Shown here: positions 1 to 9,535 of the stretch, one piece after another
Position numbering within the stretch: the first letter of the stretch is position 1
Layout: the number at the start of each line of letters is the position of its first letter
NCBI RefSeq assembly: GCF_003258595.1
Contig: NZ_QHHQ01000002.1
Location: 930,001-994,000, forward strand
Length of the DNA: 64,000 nucleotides
From: Acuticoccus sediminis
GTDB lineage: Bacteria; Pseudomonadota; Alphaproteobacteria; Rhizobiales; Amorphaceae
Direction: 5' to 3'
Made by a program: the position numbers and the translations under genes
Notes under the pieces: model-generated
The model's input: only the letters and a program-made list of their open reading frames with translations
Told to the model about the DNA's origin: nothing
Databases searched by the model: none

Positions 1-4
1 GGCA

Positions 5-20
5 AGATATGTATATATCT
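5..20. promoter_or_regulatory. candidate HutC/GntR-type operator
   Basis: The 16 bases form an imperfect palindrome with arms AGATAT and ATATCT around GTAT. The inner GTATATAT is one base from the published HutC-subfamily consensus GTMTAKAC. It lies about 190 bp upstream of the HutC-like gene and could serve that gene or a gene beyond the left edge. The match is short and AT-rich, so chance is possible. Confidence 0.35.
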
Positions 21-210
21 ATTCCGCAATTGCGCCGGGGGTCAATCGAGGGTGTCGCGGACCGTCCCGCAGGCTCGATGGCATACAAATGATTGCCGTT
101 GCGCCACCGACAGAACGCTGCTCATGTGTGTACATAATGAGACGAAGGGCGCGGCCGGCGCGGCCGAAGGCCGAAATGGGAGGCGAGGTGCCGACACTCG
201 AGCTGACACC

Positions 211-942
211 ATGACGGAGACCGGCCGCCCCAAGCCGATCCATCAGCGTATCTGCGAGGACGTCGAGGCACGGATCATGGACGGGAGCTGGCAGCCCGGC
301 CAGCGAATCCCCTTCGAATACGAGCTGGAGGCCGAGTACGGCTGCTCGCGCATGACGGTGAACAAGGCGCTCAGCCTGCTCGCCAACCGCGGCATGATCA
401 TCCGCAAGCGCCGCGCCGGGTCGTTCGTCGCCCAGCCGCAGATCGAACGCACCGTCATGGAGATCCAGGACATCGGCACCGCGGCCAAGGCCGCCGGGCA
501 CGACTATGCCTTCGAGATCCATTCCATGAAGGTCGAGCGGCTGGACCCGGCCGAGGCGACCCGCATCGACGCCAAGCCGCGCCAGGAGGTGCTGCGCCTG
601 ACCTGCCTCCACATCGTCGACGAGCGGCCCCACGCGCTGGAGGAGCGGCTCATCATGCTGGACGCGGTGCCGCGCGCCCGGTTCGAGACGTTCGAGACGA
701 AACCTCCGGGAAGCTGGCTTCTCGAGCATGTGCCCTGGTCCGAGGCGCGACACGTGATCCGCGCCGTCGCGGCCGACGCCGCCACCGCGCGCGCGCTCGA
801 CATGCCGAAGGGCGCCCCGTGCCTCATGCTCAGCCGCCAGACCTGGCAGAACCAGCGCACCGTGACGTACGTCGAGATCACCCACCCCGGCGACCGCTAC
901 CAGTTCATCGGCCATTTCCAGCCTTTGAAGTCGACGATGTAG
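211..942 (+). CDS. hutC: HutC-like GntR/UTRA transcriptional repressor
   Basis: A 243-residue regulator with an N-terminal GntR winged helix (about residues 8-75; EYGCSRMTVNKALSLLANRG is the recognition region) and a C-terminal UTRA effector domain (about 90-238) ending in PGDRYQFIGHFQP, a pattern typical of HutC. HutC proteins repress histidine utilisation genes and are released by urocanate. The reading frame is open back to position 52, with an ATG at 124, but the ATG at 211 places the DNA-binding domain where family members start. No hut enzyme genes are in view; they could lie left of the window. An RraA-like gene follows 122 bp downstream on the same strand. The effector assignment is by family only. 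Confidence 0.8.
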   Translation: MTETGRPKPIHQRICEDVEARIMDGSWQPGQRIPFEYELEAEYGCSRMTVNKALSLLANRGMIIRKRRAGSFVAQPQIERTVMEIQDIGTAAKAAGHDYAFEIHSMKVERLDPAEATRIDAKPRQEVLRLTCLHIVDERPHALEERLIMLDAVPRARFETFETKPPGSWLLEHVPWSEARHVIRAVAADAATARALDMPKGAPCLMLSRQTWQNQRTVTYVEITHPGDRYQFIGHFQPLKSTM

Positions 943-1064
943 CGGCCCCGCCGTTCACGGCGCGTCCGTCCGGCGCGCCGCCCGCCTTTCGGCACGCCCC
1001 GTGCCCTTCAGCGCCTGACGATGCGGCACGCGGCCGGGTCCAGGCCCAACCCAAGAGGACCACA

Positions 1065-1745
1065 ATGGCCATCGGATTCCGGGTGCTCCAGCGCCGGCGC
1101 GCCGTCTCCGCCGAGATCGTCGCACGATACGCCGCCCTTCCCGTCGCCAACGTCAGCGATTCGATGTGGCGCATGTCGGCGGCCGGCGCGCGCCTGACGG
1201 CGCGCCACAAGCCCGACGTGAAGATGGCCGGTCCCGCGCTCACCGTCAGGACGCGCCCCGGCGACAACCTGCTGGTCCACAAGGCGATCGAGATGGCGAG
1301 GCCGGGCGACGTCATCGTCGTCGACGCCGGCGGCGACCTCACCAACTCGATCATCGGCGACCTGATGACGACGCTGGCCCGCACGAGGGGCGTCGCCGGT
1401 TTCGTCATCGACGGGGCGATCCGCGACGCCAACGACATCTATGAAAGCGGCATGGCGATGTACGCCGCCGGCGTCTCTCACCGGGGCCCCTACAAGGACG
1501 GCCCCGGCGAGATCAACGTCCCCGTCGCGGTCGACGGGATGGTCATCGAGCCGGGCGACCTCGTGCTGGGTGACTGCGACGGCGTGCTGTGTGTCCCGTT
1601 CGACTCGGTCGAGCCGGTTCTCGCCGCCGCCGAGGCCAAGCATGCCGACGAGCAGAAGGAGATGGCCCGCATCAAGGCCGGCCAGGCCGACCGGCGCTGG
1701 GTCGACACCATCCTCGCCGACCGGGGCTGCGAGATCGAGGTCTGA
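1065..1745 (+). CDS. RraA-like protein / HMG-type aldolase
   Basis: A 226-residue protein of the RraA/4-hydroxy-4-methyl-2-oxoglutarate aldolase fold. Visible signatures are GGDLTNSIIGDLM (about residue 87 on) and GFVIDGAIRDANDI, whose Arg120-Asp121 pair matches the substrate and metal-binding Arg-Asp of class II pyruvate aldolases in this family. Many members also decarboxylate oxaloacetate; others bind RNase E. The start at 1065 is chosen for AAGAGGA six bases upstream; the frame stays open further upstream over the end of hutC. It may be co-transcribed with the regulator. The physiological substrate cannot be read from sequence. Confidence 0.82.
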   Translation: MAIGFRVLQRRRAVSAEIVARYAALPVANVSDSMWRMSAAGARLTARHKPDVKMAGPALTVRTRPGDNLLVHKAIEMARPGDVIVVDAGGDLTNSIIGDLMTTLARTRGVAGFVIDGAIRDANDIYESGMAMYAAGVSHRGPYKDGPGEINVPVAVDGMVIEPGDLVLGDCDGVLCVPFDSVEPVLAAAEAKHADEQKEMARIKAGQADRRWVDTILADRGCEIEV

Positions 1746-2218
1746 CCCTGGAGCGGGTGTCGCCCTCCATGACCCCCGCGGCTGTCGGCGCAGGGTGCGA
1801 ACGCACCGGCCGCAGCCGCTCTGGACCATCCGCACCGCGCCTTCCCTGACGGGGACGGCGCGGCGCACCGGGCGGAGCTGCGCCTCGGTCGCGTCCGCCC
1901 CCATCCGCGCCGTTCCGGCCCGGTGTCCGCGCAAACACATGATATTCCAAGTGATTTCTCCAGAATCCGCCGGGCTGGGCGGTCTGATGACATTTTCGTG
2001 ATCGCCTGCGGACGACGGATATACATCCGGATCGCGAGTTCCCTCGCTAGTGGCAGTAGGGACGACCACGTTCTTCTGAGACTAACCTAGCTTAGCGAGG
2101 ACAGTCTGCTCCCTCACCCCGGCGCTATTCAGGCGTTGTCGGGGGCAATGATGGCTGCGTTTCTGGAGCCACGAGCCACGTGGCCGCTATCGGAGCGCGC
2201 AAACGAGGAAGCAATGCT
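1746..2218. other. intergenic region upstream of the RTX gene
   Basis: No convincing gene. The first part is GC-rich; the part from about 1980 on is AT-richer and probably holds the promoter of the RTX gene. Two 8-base arms, CCTCGCTA (2042-2049) and TAGCGAGG (2093-2100), form an inverted repeat separated by 43 bases. Confidence 0.5.
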
Positions 2219-3598
2219 ATGGCGCATCTCAACCCGAGCTACGAATTTTTCGAGACCTATCTGAAATCATTCGCTGACCAGTACTATTCTGTTGATCTCG
2301 CCGCGTTGAACAGCTCGGGTGTGGTTGGAACCGCGATCCTCGGCGTGGACCTCGACGAACGGACGGTCGACATCTCGATCTCGGCGGAAAACCTGACGCC
2401 GAACGTCGCCCACGCCCAGCACATCCACGGGCTGATGGACGCGGACGGCAACCCGGTCGACTCGACCACGCCCACGCTCGCGGACGACGCCGACCGGGAC
2501 GGGTTCGTCGAGGTGCTGGAAGGAGTGCCGTCCTACGGCGACGTCCTCCTGCCGCTCGACAACCCGGACGGCATGTTCCCGATGACGGCGGCCGACGGGT
2601 CGCTCTCGTTCATCCGCAGCTACTCGCTGGATGACGACAGCCAGTTCGTCAGCCCGGTGACCGGCACCCAGTACCAGGGTGACGACATCCTGCCGGCGGA
2701 ACTGCGCGAACTCGTCCTGCACGGTCTCGTCGTGCCGGACGGCGAAGGCGAGGGGACGGGCAACGAGGTCGGCGGCGGCGCCAACGGGTTTCTGCCGATC
2801 CTTCCGGCCGCGGCGGGCGAGTTCGAGGAGGTCGACCTAGCGCAGGCCCTCGACATCCTGGAGGACCAGCAGGCCGACGCCGGGCAGAGGATCGTCGGCA
2901 CCAACGGCGCGGACGATCAGCAGGGCACCATCGGCGACGACATCATCATCGGCCGGGGCGGCGATGACGAGATGCTGGGCCGGGGCGGCGACGACATCCT
3001 CAACGCCGGCTCCGGCATGGACGTGGCGCGCGGCGGCGAGGGCGACGACATGATCGCCGGCCGCACCGGGAGCGACACGCTCGTCGGCAACGAGGGCGAC
3101 GACCATATCGAGGGCAACAAGGGGAACGACGTCGTCGCCGGCCAGGAGGGCGCGGACGTTCTCGACGGTGGCTATGGCCGCGATACGGTTCTCGGCGGCG
3201 ATGGGGCCGACACCCTCCACGGCGGCTCGCAGGCCGACGAGATGAACGGCGGCGAAGGTGACGACCTGCTGTTCGGCGGATCGGGGAGCGACATGCTGAT
3301 CGGCGGTTCCGGCAACGACACGATCGTCGGAGACCTCGGCTTCGACACGGCTGTCGGTGGCGCGGGAGAGGACATGTTCGTCATCACGAGCGGTGCCGGC
3401 GCCCTGCTGATCTCCGACTTCGACATCGACGAGGACGTGATCGCCGTTCAGGACATGGACCTGTCGCCGGGCGAGCTGACCTTCTCCGGCGATACGATCC
3501 GTGATGGAGACGGCGACCTCGTCGCCCGCTTTACCGACGGAATGGACGCCACGCAGCTCACCACAGACGACATCGCCACCTTCATGCCCTTCGTCTGA
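2219..3598 (+). CDS. secreted CHRD-domain RTX calcium-binding protein
   Basis: A 459-residue acidic protein. Residues about 20-170 resemble a CHRD domain (HAQHIHGLMDADGNPVD is the diagnostic His-rich stretch). Residues about 223-385 carry tandem RTX nonapeptides of the GGxGxDxLx type (GRGGDDEML, GRGGDDILN, GGSGSDMLI and others), which bind calcium in a beta-roll. No N-terminal signal peptide is visible, and the repeats near the C-terminus fit type I secretion. The start at 2219 has GAGG about ten bases upstream; an earlier in-frame GTG at 2180 lacks such a site. No type I ABC/HlyD/TolC set dedicated to it is in the window. Likely extracellular or matrix-associated; function is inferred. Confidence 0.85.
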   Translation: MAHLNPSYEFFETYLKSFADQYYSVDLAALNSSGVVGTAILGVDLDERTVDISISAENLTPNVAHAQHIHGLMDADGNPVDSTTPTLADDADRDGFVEVLEGVPSYGDVLLPLDNPDGMFPMTAADGSLSFIRSYSLDDDSQFVSPVTGTQYQGDDILPAELRELVLHGLVVPDGEGEGTGNEVGGGANGFLPILPAAAGEFEEVDLAQALDILEDQQADAGQRIVGTNGADDQQGTIGDDIIIGRGGDDEMLGRGGDDILNAGSGMDVARGGEGDDMIAGRTGSDTLVGNEGDDHIEGNKGNDVVAGQEGADVLDGGYGRDTVLGGDGADTLHGGSQADEMNGGEGDDLLFGGSGSDMLIGGSGNDTIVGDLGFDTAVGGAGEDMFVITSGAGALLISDFDIDEDVIAVQDMDLSPGELTFSGDTIRDGDGDLVARFTDGMDATQLTTDDIATFMPFV

Positions 3599-3605
3599 CA
3601 CGTGT

Positions 3606-3639
3606 GCGGCCGCTCGGGTTCCTCCGAGCGGCCGCGTTT
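3606..3639 (+). terminator. rho-independent terminator after the RTX gene
   Basis: A perfect 12-bp stem (GCGGCCGCTCGG and CCGAGCGGCCGC) with a six-base loop begins eight bases after the stop codon and is followed by GTTT. It closes the RTX transcription unit. Confidence 0.8.
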
Positions 3640-4102
3640 GCCTAAAACGCCGGGTCCGGAGAGAGGCGAGCGGGCAGCAACGTGCCAACCTCGACCGGGA
3701 ACACCCCGATCCCCCGGGAATGCGGTGTTGTGGTGTTTTTGTGGCGCCAGATTTCGGCCGTTTTTCGGGAACAATTCATCTGAGAATGGTTGCCTGAATG
3801 AAGCAACGGGCGGTGCCCGCACCGGTTGATTCGTCGAGCGGGCCGGCGGGCACAACAAATCGCGCTTCATTTACAATTCCGATTCATCTGAAGACCGGGG
3901 AGCAACGTCGTGGCTTCGAGTTGTCACGGCTCGGTCATAAGCTGATGCTCATTTGCAACGATCGGAAAACTAGCGAGTTCGCAGGACACCTGAAGCGCGC
4001 CTTATAGAGGTCAGCTTTGTGGAACTGTGGTCTTTGGGAGGCCGTCAAAGGGCGAGTGTTGCGTCGCGCTCATAATCTCCTGCCGAAGGCCGAGGTCCAC
4101 TT
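3640..4102. other. leader region of the autotransporter gene
   Basis: About 460 bases with lower GC than the flanking genes and no ORF that looks like a conserved protein. A 69-codon frame at 3798-4007 has no recognisable domain and no good ribosome site. The region most likely carries the promoter and a long untranslated leader for the autotransporter. Confidence 0.45.
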
Positions 4103-7100
4103 ATGCCACCCGTCGCTTCACCCCGCCGCGCACGCCGCTTCGGACCCCTCGCCAGGGGCCTGATGGCAACGACGTCCCTCGTCGGGGTGACGATGTTCAC
4201 CTCGGCCGCCCTCGCCCTCTGTCCGCCGGTGGACAATGGCGGCAGCCAGTCCTGCACGGTCACGAGCGCGGACCCGCGCGGCATCAAGATCGACACCGAC
4301 AACATCTCGAAGGACGGGACGAAGTACGACCTGACGATCGCCACGAGCATCGACGCCGACACGGCGGCGACCTCCGACGGCTCCTACGTCGACAGCATCG
4401 TGAAGCTGAGCCTGCAGGCGGAGAAGGGCGACAACTCCGGCGCTGACGGCGGCGAGGCCAGCGTGGTGACGAACTCAGGCAACTCGCTCACCCTCAGCGG
4501 CAGCAGGGAGAACGTCAGCAACCAGACCAAGCTCTATGGTGTGCGCGCGCGAAGCAGCGGCGGCGAGGGTGTCGCCCCGGACGACCGCGGTGACGACGGC
4601 GGCGACGGTGGCGACGGCAGCGACGTCTATCTCGGCAGCAACGCCAACGTCACCATCCTGCCCTCGGCAGCCGACGCGATCATCGGCCCGGGTGCGGCGA
4701 TCTACGGCGTCTATGCCCTGAGCGAGGGCGGCAAGGCCGGCGACAAGAACGAGAACGACAGCATCGGCGACCAGGACGGTGGCGACGGCGGACACGGCGG
4801 CGACGTCACCGTGGAGACGTCCGGCACGATCACGCTCGGCTCGCCCGACGGTTCCGCGATTCGCGGCATCGACCGTGCGTGGGGCGTTGCCGGCGAGTCC
4901 AAGGGCGAGACCGGCGGCTTCGATTCCGGCAAGGGCGGCGAGGGCCGGAAGGTCGACATCAACAACACGGCCGCCGTCTCGATCTACTGGGACGCCCAGG
5001 GCGACGAGGAGACGAGCAACGGCGTGCGCGGCGTCTATGGCGGCAGCTTCGGCGGCGACGGCGTGCGCGAGAGAGAGGACGATCCCGCCACCGGCGCCGA
5101 GGGCGGTCCGATCACGATCTCGACCAGCGGCAACGTGACGGTCGACACCACCGCCGGGAACGCGCCCGTGCAGATGAGCCGCTCCGGCGCGATCGTCGCG
5201 ATCAGCGAAGGCGGCAACGGCGGCGCGTCGGAGGAAGGCGGCGACGCGGGGGACGGCGGCAGCGGCGCGACCGGCACCGGTATCGTCGTCAATGTGGACG
5301 GCACCGCGACGCTGACCACCCGCGGCGACAACCTCGTGGGCATCTACGCCCGTTCGACCGGCGGCAACGGCGGCGCCGGCAGCAGCGACAACGTCTTCGA
5401 AGGCGACGCCAACGGCGGCCAGGGCGGCGTCGGCGGTCTGGTGACCGTGCACCTCAACGACCAGTCCTCCATTTCGACCTCCGGCCGCTACGGCTACGGC
5501 GTCGTGGCCCAGTCCATCGGCGGTATCGGCGGCAATGCCGACGACGATGCGGGCGACGGCGGCGACGCGCGCCAGGTCACCTTCTCATCCGCCGGTAGCA
5601 CCTCGGTGGAGACGGATGGCGAGTTCGCGAGCGCCATCGTGCTGCAGTCGGTCGGCGGCGGCGGCGGCGTCGGCGACGACTTCACCGGGATCCTCAGCAG
5701 CGGCGGCAACGGCGGAGAAGGCGGTGTCAGCGGCGCCGTCTATGGCACCGTCGCAGGCGAAATCGAGACCAACGGTGACCATTCCTACGGCGTGGTCGGC
5801 CAGTCCATCGCAGGCGCCGGAGGTGCCGGGGGCGCGGATCTCGGTGTCTTCGTGGCCCTCGGTGGCGACGGCGGAAACGGCGGCGTCGCCAATTCGGTCG
5901 ATATCCTCGTTTCCGCCGACATCACCACCCACGGCCTCGGCTCCGTCGGCCTGCTCGGGCAGTCGATCTCCGGCGGCGGCGGCGCGGCCGGCGCGGCCGG
6001 CGGCGGGCTCGCCATCGGCGGCACCGGGGGCGGCGGCGGCGACAGCTCCGACCGGAATGGCGCCGGCGTCTACCTGACGCTCACCAACGATGTGGTGACG
6101 ACCGGCGATCAGGCGCCCGGTGTGGTGGCGCAGTCCATCGGCGGTGGCGGCGGCCTCGCGTCCGGCGAAGGGTCGGCCTCGGTCCTGGCCGGCGATACCG
6201 AACCGGACGACAAGGTCAGCGTGGGCGTCTCGGCCATCGGCGGATCGGGTGGCGCCGGCGGCGACGGTGGCGAGATCGCCGTCGCCCTTCCGGGTGCCGC
6301 GACCATTTACACGGACGGCGACTACTCTCACGGCGTTCAGGCCCAGTCCGTCGGCGGCGGCGGCGGAACCGGCGGCGATGCGATCGCCTTCACCGCCGTG
6401 GTCCCGGACTTCGTGGTGGGCGGCAGCGCCGACGACGGTGGTGACGGCGACGACATTTGCATCACGAGCGACGTCAACGGCTGCGGCTCGCTGCTCGAGA
6501 ACTACACCCCGCGCACGAATGTCGGAACGACCGCCCCCACCATCGTCTCCACCTCCGGCGATGCCGCGAACGCCATCCTCGCGCAGTCGATCGGCGGCGG
6601 CGGCGGCTTCGGCGGCGCGGCGGTGGCTGACGAGCTGCTGAGCTGGGGCACGGTGGGCGTCGGCGGAAATGGCGGCCACGGCGGCGACGGCGGTGACATT
6701 CTCGTCGACCTCGACAACGCCTACGTCATCACCGGCGGCGTCGATTCGAGCGCGATCTTCGCGCAGTCCATCGGCGGTGGCGGCGGCATCGGCGGCTGGG
6801 CGGCCACGGCCGGCGTCGGCTCGCCCATCACCGCACAGGTCGGCGGCTTCGGCGGCGGCGGCGGCTCGGCCGACAGCGTCACGGTCAACCTCTCCAACTC
6901 GCACGTGACGACCGCGCAGACCTACTCGAACGGCATCCTCGCCCAGTCGGTCGGCGGCGGTGGCGGCAAGGGCGGCTCGGCGTTCGCCGTGCAGTCGCTC
7001 AACATCGGCTTCACCATGGTGACCACGGTCGGCGGCAGCGGCGGCGATGGCGGCGACGGCGGCAAGGTGGACGTGGGCCTCACCAACACGACCATCGACA

Positions 7101-9535
7101 CCGGCACCACGCCCGCGGGCGAGCCGGACAGGACCGACCAGACTGGCGACTATGCCTTCGGCATCCTCGCCCAGTCCATCGGCGGCGGCGGCGGTCTCGG
7201 CAACTCCGGCACGGCCTATACTCAGACGATCGCGGTCCCGATCATCGTCCTGCCCTTCGAGGCGGCGCTCAGCCTCTCCAACACGGTGGGCGGATCAGGC
7301 GGCGGCGGCGGCGACGGCGGCGAGGTGAGCGTCTCCCTCGACTCGAGCGCGGTCACCACCCGCAACGACGGGTCCATCGCCATCATGGCCCAGTCGGTCG
7401 GCGGGGGCGGCGGCTCGGGCGCGGACGCCAAAAGCGTGCCGTTCCTGTTCTCCTACGGCACCGGCGTCAATGTGAGCGAAAGCCTCGCACTGGGCGGCCG
7501 CGCCGGCAGCACCGGCGACGGCGACACGGTGGACGTCACACTCGTCGATACAACGCTGACGACCAGCGGCGACTTCGCCGACGGCATCCTCGCCCAGTCG
7601 ATCGGCGGCGGTGGCGGCAACGCGGGTGCCGGCACGGCCACCGACTGGTCCTTCATGAGCATCGTGGACATCACCGCGCGCGCCTCGATCGGCGGCGACG
7701 GGGGAGCAGGCGGCACCGGCGGCGACGTGACGGTCTCGCTGGACAACGCCTCGCGCATCACGACGACCGGCGACGCCTCGCGCGGCATCATCGCCCAGTC
7801 CGTCGGCGGTGGCGGCGGCATGTCGACCGGCGACTCCTACCGTCTCGCGGTGACGGGGGGCGAAGCGGTCGTCGAGGGCGAGGTCGAGGGGACCGCCGTG
7901 ACGGGCATTCTGAACTTCGATCTCGGCAACGCGCCCGGCGACGGCGGGGCCGCCGGTATGGTGACCGTGGCCGACGACGGCGACATCTACACGTCCGGAT
8001 TCGACTCCGACGGCATCCTCGCCCAGTCGATCGGCGGGAGCGGCGGCATCGCCGGGCAGGCGGGTGCGACCCGGCTCCCGCGGCCGCCGTCGCTGTCGTT
8101 CTCCGCGACCCTGTCGATTGGTGGCAAGGGTGGCACCGGCGGTCACGGCGGCAACGTGGAGGTCACGCACACGGGCCAGATCGTCACATCGGCGGATTGG
8201 GCCGAGGGCATCATCGCCCAGTCCGTCGGTGGTGGCGGCGGCACCGGCGGCACCACGCTCGCCGCCTCGCAGGCTGGCGGCGGCAACGCCACGCTCTCGA
8301 TCGGTGGTACCGGCGGCTCCGGCAACAACGCGGGCCAGGTGGCGGTCGGGCTGGGCGGCGTCATCGTCACGGAGGGCGCGATGGCGAACGCCGTCGTGGC
8401 GCAGTCCGTCGGCGGCGGCGGCGGCATCGGCGGCATTGCGATGGACCAGCCGAGAGGGGTCTTCACCGTCGGCGGCGACTTCGGCGGCGGCGGGGGCAAG
8501 GGCGGCGACGGCAACGACGTGCTCGTCACGGCCGATCCCACCACCTACACGATCACGGAAGGCGACAACTCGATCGGCATCCTGGCGCAGTCGATCGGCG
8601 GTGGCGGCGGTCTCGGCGCCATTGCCACCGGAACCGGGGCCGACACGACGCCGGGCGAGCTCCGTCAGGTCCAGGCTCTCGTCGGCGGAAGCGGTGGCGG
8701 AGGTGGTGACGGCGATTCGGTCACGATCGAGGCGGGCGGCGGCTTCGTGCAGACGTCGGGCCGGTCGTCATACGGCGTTCTGGCGCAGTCGATCGGCGGC
8801 GGCGGCGGTCTCGCGGCGACGGGGGCCGGCGACGTCCTTGCCAGCGTCAGCGTCGGCGGTCAGGGCGGTGAAGGCGGCGACGGCGGCGTCATCAACATCA
8901 GCTCCACGACCCAGATCTCGACGACCGGCGAGAGTGCGCACGGCCTGATCGCCCAGTCGATCGGTGGCGGCGGCGGCCTCGGCGGCGAATTCTCGCTCTC
9001 CGCCTTCGACTTCGCTCCGTTCGGGTTGCAGCGCGAAACCGGCTCGCAGGGCGACGGCGGCGACGTGACCCTGGACCTGTCGCAGAGCGTCACGGTCACC
9101 GGCGACCACGCATGGGGTGTCGTGGCGCAGTCGATCGGCGGTGGCGGCGGTCTCGGCGCGGACGCGGACGGCAGCTTCGCCGGCGCAACGTCCAGCCAGA
9201 CGGGCAGCAGCGTGGAGTCGGGCGACGTTTCGATCACCACCTCCGCGAATGCGCCGATCACGGCGAGCGGGGTCGGCGGTATCGGCATCTTCGCCCAGAG
9301 CCAGGGCGGCGCCAACCGGGACTCCAACAACGGCACCATCAGCCTCGACATCGGCGCCGACGTCACCGGCGGCCTCGGTGCCGACGCGCGCGGCATCGTC
9401 GTCTCGGGCGGCAGCAACAACACGCTCGTCGTGCGCAACGGCGCCACGGTGACGGCCGCACGGAGGTTCCGGACGGGGAACGCACGGCCATCGAATTCGT
9501 CGGCAACGGCGGCTCGTCCTCGACCCTCGACGTGA
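4103..9535 (+). CDS. giant autotransporter, passenger part (frame-interrupted)
   Basis: 1,810 codons in frame. Residues 1-35 are an extended signal peptide (basic start, hydrophobic core, cleavage near AALA). The rest is a Gly/Asp/Ser-rich passenger of about 27 degenerate units, each with two glycine loops: one like GILAQSIGGGGGLGG and one like VGGSGGDGGDGGxVxV. Such repeats suggest a long parallel beta-helix exposed on the cell surface. The genuine reading ends at about codon 1,785: after NTLVVRNGATVTAA the frame runs into an arginine-rich tail and stops at 9535, while the natural continuation appears in the next frame. No strong ribosome site precedes 4103. Either the gene is broken or the sequence misses one base. 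The ligand or function of the passenger is unknown. Confidence 0.85.
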   Translation: MPPVASPRRARRFGPLARGLMATTSLVGVTMFTSAALALCPPVDNGGSQSCTVTSADPRGIKIDTDNISKDGTKYDLTIATSIDADTAATSDGSYVDSIVKLSLQAEKGDNSGADGGEASVVTNSGNSLTLSGSRENVSNQTKLYGVRARSSGGEGVAPDDRGDDGGDGGDGSDVYLGSNANVTILPSAADAIIGPGAAIYGVYALSEGGKAGDKNENDSIGDQDGGDGGHGGDVTVETSGTITLGSPDGSAIRGIDRAWGVAGESKGETGGFDSGKGGEGRKVDINNTAAVSIYWDAQGDEETSNGVRGVYGGSFGGDGVREREDDPATGAEGGPITISTSGNVTVDTTAGNAPVQMSRSGAIVAISEGGNGGASEEGGDAGDGGSGATGTGIVVNVDGTATLTTRGDNLVGIYARSTGGNGGAGSSDNVFEGDANGGQGGVGGLVTVHLNDQSSISTSGRYGYGVVAQSIGGIGGNADDDAGDGGDARQVTFSSAGSTSVETDGEFASAIVLQSVGGGGGVGDDFTGILSSGGNGGEGGVSGAVYGTVAGEIETNGDHSYGVVGQSIAGAGGAGGADLGVFVALGGDGGNGGVANSVDILVSADITTHGLGSVGLLGQSISGGGGAAGAAGGGLAIGGTGGGGGDSSDRNGAGVYLTLTNDVVTTGDQAPGVVAQSIGGGGGLASGEGSASVLAGDTEPDDKVSVGVSAIGGSGGAGGDGGEIAVALPGAATIYTDGDYSHGVQAQSVGGGGGTGGDAIAFTAVVPDFVVGGSADDGGDGDDICITSDVNGCGSLLENYTPRTNVGTTAPTIVSTSGDAANAILAQSIGGGGGFGGAAVADELLSWGTVGVGGNGGHGGDGGDILVDLDNAYVITGGVDSSAIFAQSIGGGGGIGGWAATAGVGSPITAQVGGFGGGGGSADSVTVNLSNSHVTTAQTYSNGILAQSVGGGGGKGGSAFAVQSLNIGFTMVTTVGGSGGDGGDGGKVDVGLTNTTIDTGTTPAGEPDRTDQTGDYAFGILAQSIGGGGGLGNSGTAYTQTIAVPIIVLPFEAALSLSNTVGGSGGGGGDGGEVSVSLDSSAVTTRNDGSIAIMAQSVGGGGGSGADAKSVPFLFSYGTGVNVSESLALGGRAGSTGDGDTVDVTLVDTTLTTSGDFADGILAQSIGGGGGNAGAGTATDWSFMSIVDITARASIGGDGGAGGTGGDVTVSLDNASRITTTGDASRGIIAQSVGGGGGMSTGDSYRLAVTGGEAVVEGEVEGTAVTGILNFDLGNAPGDGGAAGMVTVADDGDIYTSGFDSDGILAQSIGGSGGIAGQAGATRLPRPPSLSFSATLSIGGKGGTGGHGGNVEVTHTGQIVTSADWAEGIIAQSVGGGGGTGGTTLAASQAGGGNATLSIGGTGGSGNNAGQVAVGLGGVIVTEGAMANAVVAQSVGGGGGIGGIAMDQPRGVFTVGGDFGGGGGKGGDGNDVLVTADPTTYTITEGDNSIGILAQSIGGGGGLGAIATGTGADTTPGELRQVQALVGGSGGGGGDGDSVTIEAGGGFVQTSGRSSYGVLAQSIGGGGGLAATGAGDVLASVSVGGQGGEGGDGGVINISSTTQISTTGESAHGLIAQSIGGGGGLGGEFSLSAFDFAPFGLQRETGSQGDGGDVTLDLSQSVTVTGDHAWGVVAQSIGGGGGLGADADGSFAGATSSQTGSSVESGDVSITTSANAPITASGVGGIGIFAQSQGGANRDSNNGTISLDIGADVTGGLGADARGIVVSGGSNNTLVVRNGATVTAARRFRTGNARPSNSSATAARPRPST
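4535..9315 (+). repeat. tandem AQS(I/V)GGGGG passenger repeats
   Basis: Twenty units carry a QSI or QSV glycine motif (for example VVAQSIGGGGGLASG, ILAQSVGGGGGKGGS, VLAQSIGGGGGLAATG). Six earlier, more divergent units begin near 4535 (RARSSGGEG, YALSEGGKA, AGESKGETGG, YGGSFGGDG, AISEGGNGG, YARSTGGNGG), and a last unit is FAQSQGGANR near 9300. Unit length varies, roughly 60 to 110 residues, so this is protein-level rather than exact DNA repetition. Confidence 0.85.
9451..9462 (+). other. apparent single-base deletion (frameshift point)
   Basis: Up to GACGGCC (9451-9457) the passenger frame encodes sensible autotransporter sequence. From ACGGAGGTT (9460 on) the next frame encodes TEVPDGERTAIEFVGNGG and runs into the beta-barrel. 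Adding one base (for example one C, giving GCC GCC ACG) restores one continuous frame. Confidence 0.8.

Noticed and set aside
3798-4007. 69-codon frame before the autotransporter
   Set aside because: No recognisable domain, no clear ribosome site, and overlaps a likely leader region; not supported as a gene.
5585-6904. Minus-strand frames inside the autotransporter repeats
   Set aside because: Produced by periodic GGC/GCC-rich repeat codons on the other strand; sequence is Ala/Asp-rich without structure.
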